A stretch of 64,000 nucleotides of DNA from Narthecium ossifragum (Eukaryota > Streptophyta > Magnoliopsida > Dioscoreales > Nartheciaceae). The stretch is from NCBI GenBank assembly GCA_963920575.1, contig OY986963.1:5742896-5806895 (forward strand). The letters are read 5' to 3'. Numbering within the stretch: position 1 is the stretch's first letter; each line of letters opens with the position of its first letter. Positions 1 to 11,800 of this stretch are shown here, in pieces. The position numbers were made by a program, and so were the translations under genes. Under the pieces are notes generated by a model. It saw nothing but the letters and a program-made list of their open reading frames with translations, had not been told where the DNA came from and did not search any database.

Positions 1-15
1 ATTTGTCTGTATTAG

Positions 16-951
16 GCTTGGATATACGATCACTTCACTTCTGTTGTGGAAGCACGACGCAATTTGCATTATGAGCACGGACAACCACGTGTTTATCAAT
101 GGTTGCCTGGTAGGAAGCCGGGGAAGCCAGAAGAGAACATCATAATTTACCGCGAGCGACTAAACCGACTGCTCCCAGATGAAGTAAGAATACTATTACA
201 TCTGATAAGAATACTATTTCATTTTAAAAATACTCTTTCTAACGCAGGTGACATGGGATCCTTACCGTGGTTATCGAGGGATTCCTTTTCCTCGCGACGA
301 TATCAGTTTCTTCTCCGGCACCCTAAGCTCCCCTGAGTGCAATGAACCTTACCATCCGGACATAGTGCTTCGCCAAATGGGTATTTGTCAGACCATCCCC
401 GGGCCACCTGTGCAGCCAACGAAGTCCCACATGGGGGCCAAGGACTCGGCACGAGGTTACCACCGGGATTTCCCATTCACCCGGGCTTTCTGGTTGGACT
501 ATGGATCACATAGCACTTCCATTGCCAGGACAGGGGTTCCGGTTAGACTGGGAAATGAGTGCGAGGCGGGATATATGCCATGGTACCGGTCCATCTCACA
601 CATTTGTGTCCAAAACCCAGAACGGCAGTCTGCAACAGCCGATGCCGTCAATGAGCGATTGCCTGCGCTAGTAAGATTACTATGTTTATATTGCACAAGT
701 AATAATTTCTGGTTTGAATTTAGTATATGTACTAATTTCTGGTTTGAATTTAATTGTAGTTCAATAGAGTCGCGAGGATGGTCGACGAAGCTTTTGGCGA
801 AATGGGGACTACGACGCACGAGGAGCTGAGGGCCAGGGTAGCCCAGATCCATACTGCTGTGCATGGAGGGCATGATATGCGACAAACTTATACACGCCGG
901 AGGCATGTGGGCGATGGAGAGGGCGGCAATCAACTTAGGCTTACACAATAG
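16..951 (+). CDS. Plant mobile domain (PMD) protein carried by a MULE, 3' part
   Basis: Three exons are visible: 16-183, 248-670 and 760-951, all joining in phase 0. A splice acceptor (tattag) at 10-15 shows that the 5' exons lie left of the window. The 260 visible residues contain the block VTWDPY, then a stretch with VLRQMGICQTIP. Both are hallmarks of the plant mobile domain (aminotransferase-like PMD family, as in MAIN/MAIL1 and in many transposon ORFs). The C-terminal tail (FNRVARMVDEAFG...) is typical of transposon-borne copies. PMD function is poorly understood; host members act in silencing and meristem maintenance, and in transposons the role is unknown. The frame is open in all three exons, so this copy may be intact. 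The gene converges on the transposase gene, with a palindromic array between their 3' ends. Confidence 0.78.
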
Positions 952-1268
952 TTACCTGTTGGGTTAATGAATTGATGTGTAACTGATACATGACACTGAT
1001 GCCTCGTTTTTGGATGTGTAACTCATCTTAGATGTGTAACTGATAACTGAAACATGTTAGAGTAGATGATGGATGTGTAACTCATTTTTGTGTAGTTAGT
1101 GCTTGTAATTAACCAGCACTTGAATGATACGTGTTTTGATGTAGTTTCTAGCAGGATTTATATCGGGTTAACAGGTCCCTCTATATATCTGTTACAATGT
1201 GTTTCGGTACTCAAGTACCGGTGGGATTGAACATAGTCGGCATAAAGATACCGGGTTAATAAATAAAC
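952..1268. other. 3' flank of the PMD gene
   Basis: Non-coding and AT-rich. It contains several short near-repeats of 'gatgtgtaact' between 972 and 1082 and the first CGGTA palindrome near 1204. It probably serves as the 3' UTR and terminator of the PMD gene. Confidence 0.4.
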
Positions 1269-1732
1269 ATCGGTAGTGTACTACCGAAGATACCAAATTT
1301 ACATGACAAATTACAGCACATCGGTATTCACAAACCGACATATTCTATATCTATCGGTGATGATATACCGATATTAGACATCGGTACCGTGCTACCGGCA
1401 CAATGTATACTTTTCGGTACTAGGGTACCGACGAAACGATTCCCTGTTCGGGAGTTTAGTTGGCAGTATACCACTTCTATTCTTTTGTATATCGGTAGTA
1501 TACTACCGAGGCCAGCAAATGTAAATGACAAATTACATCATCTCGGTATTCACATACCGACATATGATATATATATCGGTGGTGATATACCGATATTCTA
1601 TATCGGTACCGTGTTACCGGACAAATGTTATAATTAGCGGTACTGTGATACCGAAGAAACGATTCCCTGTTCGGGAGTTTAGTTGGCAGTATACTACTGC
1701 TATTTGTTTTTATATCGGTAGTATACTACCGA
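1269..1732. repeat. Tandem 222/223-bp repeat packed with CGGTA...TACCG palindromes
   Basis: Two near-identical units, 1269-1490 and 1491-1713, are followed by the first ~19 bases of a third. Each unit holds about five imperfect inverted repeats of 16-20 bases with arms CGGTA/TACCG (for example atcggtagtatactaccga) spaced roughly 25-45 bases apart. Each also holds a conserved non-palindromic segment beginning gaaacgattccctgttcggg. The array sits between the 3' ends of the two convergent transposon genes. The small reading frames across it are not coding. Confidence 0.85.
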
Positions 1733-1915
1733 TTATTAAGTTCTATGATCTTTAGTTGCATACCTATGTGGTTTTGACTAGTAGGATACAATGACTGAGC
1801 ACAGCGATCAGGAATGGGTACATTTAGCAAATAAAAATATTTGAGTACATAGCATAGTATAAATAAAGACTACATAGCATAGCATAAATAAAGAGTACAT
1901 AGCATGCTCCAATGG

Positions 1916-4900
1916 TCACTCAAGGTCTATCGTGTCCGTTGTAGCAACATCTGACGGCACGATTGACTCGAACTTCTTTATCTCCTCGCTATAAGAATCC
2001 CAGCCAATGGCACAATCATCTTGATATTTGGCCCAGCTACCGACTACGGGTGGCATCGGACATCCAGGGTGCATGTGCAACTGAACAAAGTGATTTTCAT
2101 TAACGAACCCGATCGCGATGATTCTCCGTGCCGGTTTGGGAGGCGCCGCGGTCCAAAGTGGCAAGAGTGTCAGACATTGTCTCCCGGAGATGTGGAGCAA
2201 GACAACAGAGTATCGTGATGCGATGAGGTAACCCATGTCCGGCATGGTCATCCACCGATCAGGTAGAGGATTGTCCTCGAAAAATGATAAAGAATGGCCC
2301 AACTCTTGAACCCGTTCTTCACCCCCATACAACATAACATAGCTGTTAAAGTGATCACGGAGCTCATTGATAAGCCCATCCCTCACCTGGGACCAGTTGT
2401 GCTCGCCGTAGCCCAATAATTCGGCTATCGCTCTAAAACCGCAGTTTCCATCTGATGCAACATCTTTAATTTGCTTAATATATTTTCTCAGCCCTTCTGG
2501 AAACTGGCCAAGGTAGCCCAACGGAGCGGCTGTCCGAGTCCTTATCACTCTCTCCTTCGGCTGCCTCTTTTTCTTTACCTCAGCTTTCATGCAAGAAATG
2601 GGAGTAGCATTGATAGTTGTTTCTTGTGGGGAGTTGTTGTCCTTGAACGAAGGTCCATATTCAAAGGCGGATGGATCACGTCGTGTTGAGAGCATCAACT
2701 TCCTCTCCTTAGCACTCGGTCGACCACGGGTCCTCAGCTTCACATCTGGCTCTAGCATGCATGTAGACTGCGGCTCTGCTAACTCATACATTTTTCTTAG
2801 CAAATGCATTCGGCCAGCATCATCCTGAGCCAAGAAAGCGCTTTCTATGCATTCTAACGCATTTTTGCACTTGAGCCTTGGGATTTCATTGGCTGGTGCA
2901 GGCGACATCTCAAGCTTCCGCCAATGGTGGTGTATGCATGCCAGTGGTATGGGGCGGCAGTCGAGCTTATAATTGGCGATCTCATGGGCACATGGCAAGG
3001 CATGTGTACGACGGACTGTGCAACCACATGTGATCTTATCGGCTCCGATCTCATTGGCTCGTTCTGATTCTTTTTGAACTATTACAAGTGCACTCTTTGA
3101 AATGAAACCTCGGAGCTCTTTGAAGACGGCAGGCTTAAAATTGTGTTGCACAATGTGTTTGCTTTTCTCAAAGGATGCTTTAATCTCACAGTGTTGTAGC
3201 TCAAGTAAAGAGTGAATGGTGGTCCACGACGTAGCAAAACTGCAGCTGGATGCCCCGAGATGCTTCTTCAACTTGGCATGTGCACTCTCCACCCTATTTG
3301 TAGTATGGTTGCCGAAATGCATATATTTGTCGGTCCAAGTACTGACGAATAATTCTTTGAAGCCATCCAGCCACGATTCCCGAACATATTTAGTAGCTGC
3401 CGGGTAACCACAGAAAGTTGTTTCTAGTGTCTAAGTGTTTCTTATACTCCTCCTCGGTAGATGCAGTTACAACTAATTTCCATAATGTCATGAACAAGTC
3501 AGCTTTCTCTGCCGTTTCGAAAGTGTGTTTGCAGCTGAGCTCGACATTCTTTTGAATATGCCATCTACATAACATGCTTTTGGTCTCAGGAAAGACTGAC
3601 CTGATAGCATTCATCAAAGCAAGCTCTCTGTCTGTCACCACAACTCGTGGCATTTGGCATCCTTCCAGCAATGTCCTCATTATATCCAAAGCCCATTTGT
3701 ATCGTTCCTCCTTCTCGGACTCAATGTAGACAAAAGCAGCGGCGAATGTCATACTCGTCGACGTGACCCCACCGATCTCAAGTAGAGGAAGTCGGTATCT
3801 ATTCGTCTTGTAGGTGCAATCCATGAGCAACACCTCGGGAAATGCACGGACTAACTCAATAGACACGGGGTGTGACCAAAATATGTCTCTCACAACATCT
3901 GTGTCCTCCTGAACCGTGTGATATTCAACATAACCACATTCATTTAGATGCTTCAATAGCTGCTGCATCTCTGATCTTCCAGCCTTTTCGATCACCCTAT
4001 TTCTTTGGCGTACATTATAGATGGTCTTCATAGTGGATATGTTTCCAGGATCTTGCTGCTTTATGGTGTTCAAAATTTGCCTTGGCTTCACTAGGCTTGC
4101 CGACATCTTAACTACCATATCGTTCTGTTCCGCAGATAATCTCCCGGCAAACGAGTGACCCTCGAGATGATCCGCATGTACGTGATTGTGCACTCCACAA
4201 ACAACTCTTAGCATCCAATCGTCATCAAATGCAAGCTTCACACCATGAAGCTTGAAAGGGCACCCACACTTCTTTGTCCCAGAGTCAACGGATTTCTTTC
4301 TCCGATTTGCAAATTTTTTTTCCCCACTATCATCTTTTTTCATTGTTTTCTGGTACTCACCACTTCGTTCACAAGCCAAGGTGATTCTCGGCTTTCTACC
4401 ACACCCCCCGACCTCTGAATTCTTTGTCACGACCACCAGCCCATTTTGCCTTCCAACTGTTTGTGCCCATTGTACAAGTGATTGTCGGCTTTGGAAGATC
4501 TAGAATCAAAGAATAAGAATCAAATTGATGAACTTAGTAGTCTTCTAGCAAGATATAGTCTTTAAGCAACATACCATATTAGTTGTGAATTCCTGTGTGT
4601 AGTCACGGGTAATTACGGCTCCTACACCACTAGCATCAGTAGAAACATAATCCTGAATAAAAGTATATAGTTAGTGACGTATATATCCAATACTGCGTTC
4701 CTATCGGTATCATAGTACCTGCAAACACACCATTATATCGGTACCTATGTACCGGTATATATGAAATAAACCGGTAACTTAATACCGATGACAATCGGTA
4801 TATACATTACAAAGTTTTGGAATTACTCAATCGGTATATCAATACCGATGAACATTGTACCATAATGGTACTATAGTACCGACAAATATTAAATATTTCG

Positions 4901-5144
4901 GTTTCTTATTACCAATACAACCTTGTTGATTTTGCATACAACACGTATATCGGTATCTTGATACCGTTTATGTACATATATGCCGGTGTTTAAGTATCGA
5001 CGAAACCATATTTAATCAGTTTGATAGTACCGATGTGTTTGCGGCCTGGGAAAGAAAACAAAACAGAAACGGGAGCGAGAAACTTACATTTGCTGCTGGA
5101 TTTCTATCCTCTCCTTCACTCCAGCGCTCCTCCTCGCCATCCAT
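1916..5144 (-). pseudogene. MULE transposase with FAR1, SWIM and OTU domains (one frameshift)
   Basis: Three exons can be modelled on the - strand: 5144-5088 (starts MDGEEERWSEGED, donor gtaagt), 4652-4575 and 4499-1916, all joining in phase 0, for about 905 residues. The N-terminal third carries a FAR1-type DNA-binding region (…LVQWAQTVGRQNG…, …LACERSGEY…). The MULE DDE core follows, with first aspartate in LLMDCTYKTN, second in VVTDRELALMNA, then CRWHIQKN. After that come HFGNHTTNRVESAH, a SWIM zinc finger (CGC…LPCAH) and a C-terminal OTU-type protease with DGNC (catalytic Cys) and NHFVQLH (His). The long exon needs a one-base frame change between about 3390 and 3430, because its length is 3n+1. 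The element copy is therefore probably defective, unless this is a sequencing error or programmed shift. Intron 1 carries a second palindrome array. Confidence 0.85.
4653..5087. repeat. Second CGGTA/TACCG palindrome array, in transposase intron 1
   Basis: About ten short inverted repeats with CGGTA/TACCG arms (for example tatcggtacctatgtaccgg and tcggtatatcaataccgatg) lie between 4695 and 5040, inside the first intron and close to the 5' end of the transposase gene. They match the motifs of the intergenic array at 1269-1732 but are not organised in 223-bp units. Some arms have decayed (gtatcgac, ttaccaat). Confidence 0.8.
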
Positions 5145-5599
5145 TCCGACCTGACACGCTATCGTCTCCTTGACTCCTTCACTCCGCCTTGTGTGAGTGT
5201 GTGAGATGTTTTGGGGGGGGGGGGGGGGGATTAGGGCTTTACGTGGGAATGTGGGATATGTTGGAAGAAGGCTTGTGGAGATGATTTGGGAGATAAAGAA
5301 TGAAGGAGAACAATGTAGGATCGAAAGGATGTTAGTGGGGGGTGAATGTAGGTTGAAACATGTGTGGAGAAGATGATTGTTTTGAGAATGTTCATAGCTT
5401 TGTGGAGAAGATGATGGCTGGAGGTAGGAGAAGATGTGGTGTTGTGGTGTGATGAGTCCAATGAAATGATGTAGTTTTTGCTATTGTGGTGTGTTGTGTT
5501 TATGAAGGTCATTTTAGACATTCAGCAATGAGGGATTATAGATATGAAATTTATCATTCAAAACTGTGGTGTGATGAGTTCAATTTATAGTGCGGATAA
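5145..5599. other. Transposase promoter / subterminal region of the MULE
   Basis: Between the transposase start codon and the element terminus. It contains a 17-base G run (5213-5229), which is a likely assembly-sensitive site, and a purine-rich stretch with repeated 'tgtggtgtgatgagttcaat' wording near 5440-5465 and 5563-5583. The open frames here are low-complexity and not believable as genes. Confidence 0.45.
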
Positions 5600-5662
5600 C
5601 CGCACCTTGTTGGAAAATCCCCTGAATTGTTGAGGGTGAAATTCAGAATTGCCAAACTACCC
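5600..5662 (-). repeat. Right terminal inverted repeat of the MULE (one copy visible)
   Basis: Read on the - strand it begins GGGTAGTTTGGCAATTCTGA and continues into TTTCACCCTCAACAATTCAG, followed by a small palindrome gtgcggataaccgcac near 5589-5604. Only one end is in the window, so the TIR length cannot be measured. Confidence 0.6.
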
Positions 5663-5811
5663 TTCATGGTCTACATCATCTCTTGCACTCCATCGGTATA
5701 GCAAACCGGGAAAGACTACGAGCAACTACAAAAACCCTCCGGGCTCCATCTCCCTCATGCGAAGCCTATCTCCCCGTCCAAATCCCGCGTAAAGAAACCG
5801 AGACTGTACCC
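5663..5811 (+). promoter_or_regulatory. Short promoter / 5' UTR of the TBL2-like gene
   Basis: Only about 149 bases separate the inferred MULE terminus from the start codon. This stretch must hold the 5' UTR and whatever core promoter is not inside the transposon. No clear TATA box is visible in it. A 9-bp MULE target duplication would start here but cannot be confirmed without the left end. Confidence 0.45.
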
Positions 5812-8800
5812 ATGGCGACGCCATCGGCGGCGCTCCCATGGCTCTCCTCGGCATCGGTGGCCCTTCTCTCTGCCTTTGTCGGTGGTGTCCTCGCCCTCCT
5901 CTTCTTCGCCGACTACCTCCGCCGCCGCCGATCCGAGGTCGCTTCCATTTCCCACCCTGTGAACACGCCATCTGTAGCCGATCCCAGGCCTTCTCGCCCC
6001 GTTCCCAACTCGCGGAAGCCACGATCCCAATCCCACTCCGCCGACAAGGTTTCTTGACCACGCCGCTAACCCTCGTACTTCTCTCCCTTCTTCTCCTCCC
6101 TCTTGGCGGTAATCCATATGTTGATTGGTTTTTATTGGGAGTTGCAGGACCAGGTCAAGAGGCACCACCCTCTCGATGTTAACACACTCAAGGGCCATAG
6201 CGATGCTGTTACCGCCCTCTGCTTCTCATCTGATGGGCGCAATCTAGCCACAGGTGGGGCACATTCTTGGTTTAAATGATAGTCGTGATTGAAGTTCGAC
6301 ATTTTGTTGCTTAAAAATCGAGTGATTCTGTTGCAGCCTGTGCGGATGGGGTGGTGAGGGTGTTCAGGATCGACGACGTATCGAGTAAAAGCTTCAAGTA
6401 GGGTTTTTTGCCCACTGCTGTTTGCGTTATTAACTAATTATTCAAACTGATAAGTTGTTTTTTATCTTATAGGCTTCTGAGGATAAACTTGCCCGCTGGG
6501 GCACATCCAACGGCTATTGCATTCTCTGAGGGGGCGACGTCGGTGGTGGTGGCAGCTCAGACGCTTGTAGGTTCTACTTTGTACATGTATGGGGATGTCA
6601 GCGCGAAAGATGTCAATCTGCAGGCGAAGCTTCCCCATCCAGAGATCAAGTGGGAGCACAAGAAGGCGCATGATAGGAGGAATGTGATTTCTCTTGTTGG
6701 GGCTTCTGCAACATACGGTACTGGTGATGGCAGTACAATCGTTGCTTCATGCTCGGAAGGTATGGAATTATGGATAGAACAATTCAGGGCATGCTCTGTT
6801 TTGCTAATAAATATATAAGGAAAGAATTACAGATGTTTTCTACCAACTAGGAAAGCTAAAAAGCATGTTCATGATGCTATCATTTACAGTTCCAAATGGC
6901 ATTTGTCTCTGATTAGTCATGCTTGGTGTCAGGGCAACTGAATTACATCATAAATTCTATCTTGGAGTTCTGGTATTGTTCGAGTATCTCGGCGTGCCAT
7001 GTTTAATTGAAACGATAGCAGCTATCTAGAGAGCTATTGGTTGATTATACTTAGGATCATGGCTCAATCAGAGCTAATGTCTTCGGGAAATCATTGAAAT
7101 AAAATGCACTTCCATTTTTAGGGCAATGATCAATTAAGGCAGCGAGACTATGTCACATTGACTCAGAAAAGTGAGAGAAAGATTTGCAATTAGGATGTAT
7201 TGTTGAGCTCGTTGGTGCAGGTCTTGATTATGGTTAAAGAGGTAGATGGGTAATCATACTAATTGGTAGTATGATATAGGTCGCAGCTAGCTGCAGAAAT
7301 TTGGAGAATTGTGTCGATAATTATCAAATATGCCTAGGGTATCCTTTACCAGATGCATAAATAATAAGCAATTCTGCATGTAGCTTCGTGTGGTTTCACC
7401 CATATTTAGGTCTGTGTTGCAAACTTGCAATGCATATCTCATTTGTTTAAGGCGTGTTTTCTATTTGGGGAGATGATTCTTGGCCATTGGAAGAGATTCC
7501 TTTTTTTTCACCGAGGACTAAAAAGTCCTTTTACCTATGCACGCAATGCAAAATACAGTGTATTGTTTGCAAATTGCTCATGTTTCTTTGTGACGTGGAA
7601 AGATATCTGAGTTTAGGTTTTTTTTTTTTTTTTTGCTGACATGAATAAAATTTGGATTTACTACTTTGCTTGGTTCTTTAAAAAGAGAATATATCTTGCC
7701 AATTTGATTACCTTTTGTTCAGAGACTGATATTAAACTATGGCATGGAAAAAGTGGGAAAGAGTTGGGATCTGTTGATACAAACCAACTAAAGAACAATA
7801 TGGCTGTTTTATCTCCAAATGGGCGCTTTCTGGCTGCTGCAGCGTTTACTGCTGATGTTAAGGTTAGCTTTTTTTAAGTAACTTGGTAATTCGATGATGA
7901 CACATTGTGATGAACATAGGTAGTGTTTGATATATCGATCATCATTTGCCTTTGTACAGTTCTTCCAACGGCTGGTTGACCATATAACTAAAGTTGCCAT
8001 TTAGCTAGACTTACATATGGTTAGAGTTGCTTCAACTCAAGGATTACTGTGCTAGTCCAGCCAACAGGCGCTTATTATGCTGGCAAAGTATTGGCATGGC
8101 CCCATGTTTCTGCACATGGGTTAGTAAATTTTTGTCTTAGGTCCCGAAGAGGCCAGAGTCATGGTAATTCTTGCCTCAACTCATGTTACCTGTTGGTGTT
8201 GTTTAATACTAGACAGTTACATATGGGATTGTAAATCTTTATGCGTTAGTGAGACGGAGTTGAGGCTGTAATGCTTTGGTTATTACGACGACATGAAGGA
8301 TAATTTAATCTGAAAACTTATTGGATTTGGGTTTGAATACACAAACTTGGTGGTTGTTTCGTTGCCGTAGTTATAGGGAAAATGGTTTTCCAAATCCAGT
8401 TTTGGCAATTATTGTTGTTAGGTTCTCTTACTTAAAGATCTTTAAAATTTTGGTGGCTATTACAACTGTAAACCAAGATTTAGTAACAACATAGGAGAAC
8501 TTATTTTTGGCAAAACATTTGTGTTTGTTTAAAACCACATTTTCTGAAATCACGAGGAAATTGATTTTAGTAAAACCTGCTTTTAGAAAAACCTAGGCAT
8601 AGTGCATGAGCAACAGTAAACCAACGTGAATTTGATCAATGTTAGTAGATTGAATGCTTATTTTACATTTGAAATCTCTTCGGTTTCGGATCTAGTTTCA
8701 TATAATTCATTCTATGACCCTTTGAACCCTTAGATTATGATGTAATGTGGAAAATTCCATATACCATACACACTTATAATACACAATTCAGTTGTATTAG

Positions 8801-11800
8801 CAGACAGAGAAACACAAACATAGTTTCCTACATATAGGCAAGGAGGTTGATTTTTACTTATAAGATCGTTTTGAGTTCATAACCATAGACGGCTGCATGT
8901 TTAGCCTGGATTATTACCCTTCCTGAATGGTCTATAAATACGTTATGAAGTTGACCATTTCGTTATGTTATTCAATCAATTTCCTGTATCGATCCTTTAG
9001 TCTATCTATTCAGTCACATAAAGGAACCCGTAAATTTTTCGGAAGAGGCCACACTGATAGCTTGTGAAGAAAATCTGACATTGCTGTTGTACAAAGTGTG
9101 AAAAATCGAGGTTAAATGGTGTGTACACGAAAAATATAATCCCTCTGACCAACCAAGGATTACTTTCTGTTCTGACAAAGTTGTGAAATTATTTGTACAT
9201 TTTTAATGTATCATATGATGTGAAAAATCATGATGTAGAGGTATTACTGAAGTCCCTAAAAAGGTCTCTGAACAAGTGACCTACTGTTACTCGGACAGTA
9301 TGTCGGGTTGCTGGTTTGACAAATAGACTCATGAATCAGAGTTGATGTGCCAAATAAACATCTACTTCACGAGTAACAGTAATTGTAGTTGCTTGACATG
9401 AAAGCAAACAGCCCCGGAGACTCTTGATTCGATGAATGCATCTTTAAGATGTGAAACTGTAAACCTATTGATTCTGCGTTCATAATTAACCTTTGTTTGT
9501 TGATAGTTGTGTTGCTGTATGGCTGTTTTTCTGCACCGCGTTTTTAGCGACAGAACTGTTTATTCTTAATCTAGTTCTGATATTGTTTTTCTGGTTCTAC
9601 TTCCATTGTTTTTAGGTATGGGAAATCATCTATTCTAAGGATGGATCGGTGAAGGAAGTATTGAAAGTCATGCAACTTAAGGGACATAAGGTGAGAGATG
9701 GAAACACAAATCATTACAAACAATAATTAGCCTTTTCAGCTTATGGAACCAAAGGATATTTTCAGTCTGTTTTTGTCTATAGATGGAGAAACTATATATT
9801 TGCGCCTTTATATCAAGAGTTTGAACAGTAAAATAGATGAAGTAGGCTATTGATTCTTTGGATCCATGTAGGTTCTTGGGATGTATTATAACTTTATAAG
9901 ATTTGCCGGTGCTAAATCACGAGTCCATTTTTTTGGATGGGATATGATTTCCGTCATACATATTCACATGGAGATATTATGTTGTTTTTCCTATGTATTA
10001 AATCTTCACCCTTTAAAAGAAGATGTTCTCATTATTTGTGATATACTAAATTTTCTTCTTTTTGTGCTTAGAGTGCTGTAACCTGTCTTTGCTTTGCTCC
10101 AAATTCAGAGCAGATCATTACTGCCTCTAAAGATGGTTCCTTAAGGGTGTGGAATATCAATGGTATGCTGGAACTGACCAATGATTACCTTCCCAGTTTT
10201 TGCTTGCGGTTAAATCAGCTATAGGCTCCATGGAATTAGGAAAGTCAGTCACCTGAGGAGCCAAGTAGTTTATTGCTTTTGCTCTTTGATTACATCATTC
10301 TTTTATGATTTGGTAAATCGTTTTTATCCACTAACATGCAATTGTTTTCCTTTATTCAATTCGTAATCAGGTTTGACCATCTAGTCTGTGCCAGGTTTAG
10401 ACAAAATGTATATGAATGTGTTAACGTGTCAACATATTAGGATGTCTTTATCATTCTAACTGAATTGTTCGAGCTCTAGCTTGACTAGGTTTTTTGTTTA
10501 TTGTTCTCTGAAGTTCGTTATCATCTTGATGAGGATCCAAAGACTTTGAAAGTGTTTCAAATTCCACTTCATGACGCAAAAGGCTCTTCTTTGCAATATG
10601 ACCACCTTAGCATCTCCCCTGACAGTAAAATCCTGGCGGCTACTAGTTTTTCTACATTGCAATGGTTATGTGCTGAAACTGGGAAGTTGCTTGATACAGC
10701 TGATAAGTCACATGAAGGTTTGTAACGTTTCTTTTATACAAATGTCCCATGGTGATAAAACTTATCCTTTTTAGCTGCTTGTTAAGTTATTGGTTTGCTC
10801 TCATGATTAGTGACTAATGTACCGCAGGGGCACTTATTCTGTTTGTTTTTTTGCGTTGTAGCAGTATCTAAAGTCTGATTTTGTCATTCAATTTGACATC
10901 TTATCACGAGGCCTTTGTGCCTATCATCTTTATTTTTTATGTGATTATGCCACTGTTTATGTATACGAGTCATGCAGCTGTTTCATAGTTTTTTTCACTT
11001 GAATAGTTTTTGTTATGTGATTGTGCCCATGCTCGAGTATTTGTGCAGTTTGACATAGTCTGCTGCTTCTTAGGTTTCCCTATGATGCCTAGGCGAAGAA
11101 AAACACAAAAAAGTAGGGGTTTCGAGGCACCCTGGTCCTCCTCTGAGAGAAATTTGACTCTCTCAACCTTGTCAGATATTTTGTTGCTCTTGTATATTTT
11201 TTTAATCAAATAACTCAGACTTAAATAGAGGACTAGCCTGACAAGGAACCTGATACGATCATAGAATTCCTTGCCCACTAACATACCTGAACTAGAACTG
11301 GACGCCACCATACCTCCTTTTTTAGACTAATCAAATAAGAAACCATGCGTAATACCTAATTGGACTTGGCGGCACTGCCCCTTCATTTTTGAAACCATGA
11401 AGATAAGAGATTCTTCCTATTATCAGCTAAAATGTATTTGTGTCCAGTCAATTTTTTATTATAAACGAATTAGCAAAAATAGGCTAACTATGTATTTTCT
11501 CTTCAGCCGCATCTGCGTTAAAACAATTTGCTTTGATGTGGCCGATATCCTGTCAAATCAGTTTTCTAGTTCAATTTTCAGTCTGTTAACCTGCTTTATC
11601 TACTCTAGTCTAGGTATCTTCTTGAGATGTATAAGATGGCCAAAATACATTTTAATACCCCGTAGTTTCATGTAGTATCATTCTACTACCCTTATATTTC
11701 AAAATCACATAAAACTACCCTATAGTTTCAAAACATGGTAATTTAGTCCAGCTATGCAGTAGGGATGGCAAAATTGACCGCCCCGCTGGATAACCGACCC

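Larger units (their letters stand above)
1..5662. mobile_element. Autonomous-type Mutator-like element (MULE), right part
   Basis: The block combines a plant-mobile-domain gene on the + strand and a FAR1/MULE/OTU transposase gene on the - strand, transcribed towards each other as mudrA and mudrB are in maize MuDR. The right edge is placed near 5662. The last ~60 bases, read inward on the - strand, start GGGTAGTTTGGCAATTCTGA, which is the style of terminal sequence seen in plant MULEs. Host gene sequence starts directly afterwards. The left terminus and the second copy of the 9-bp target duplication lie outside the window, so the boundary is inferred from sequence style and from where the next gene begins. 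Confidence 0.72.

Noticed and set aside
499..948. 149-codon frame on the - strand
   Set aside because: Antisense to the PMD exons, which show clear family motifs and splice sites.
5231..5521. 96-codon Ser/His-rich frame on the - strand
   Set aside because: Low-complexity sequence in the MULE subterminal region, upstream of the better-supported transposase start at 5144.
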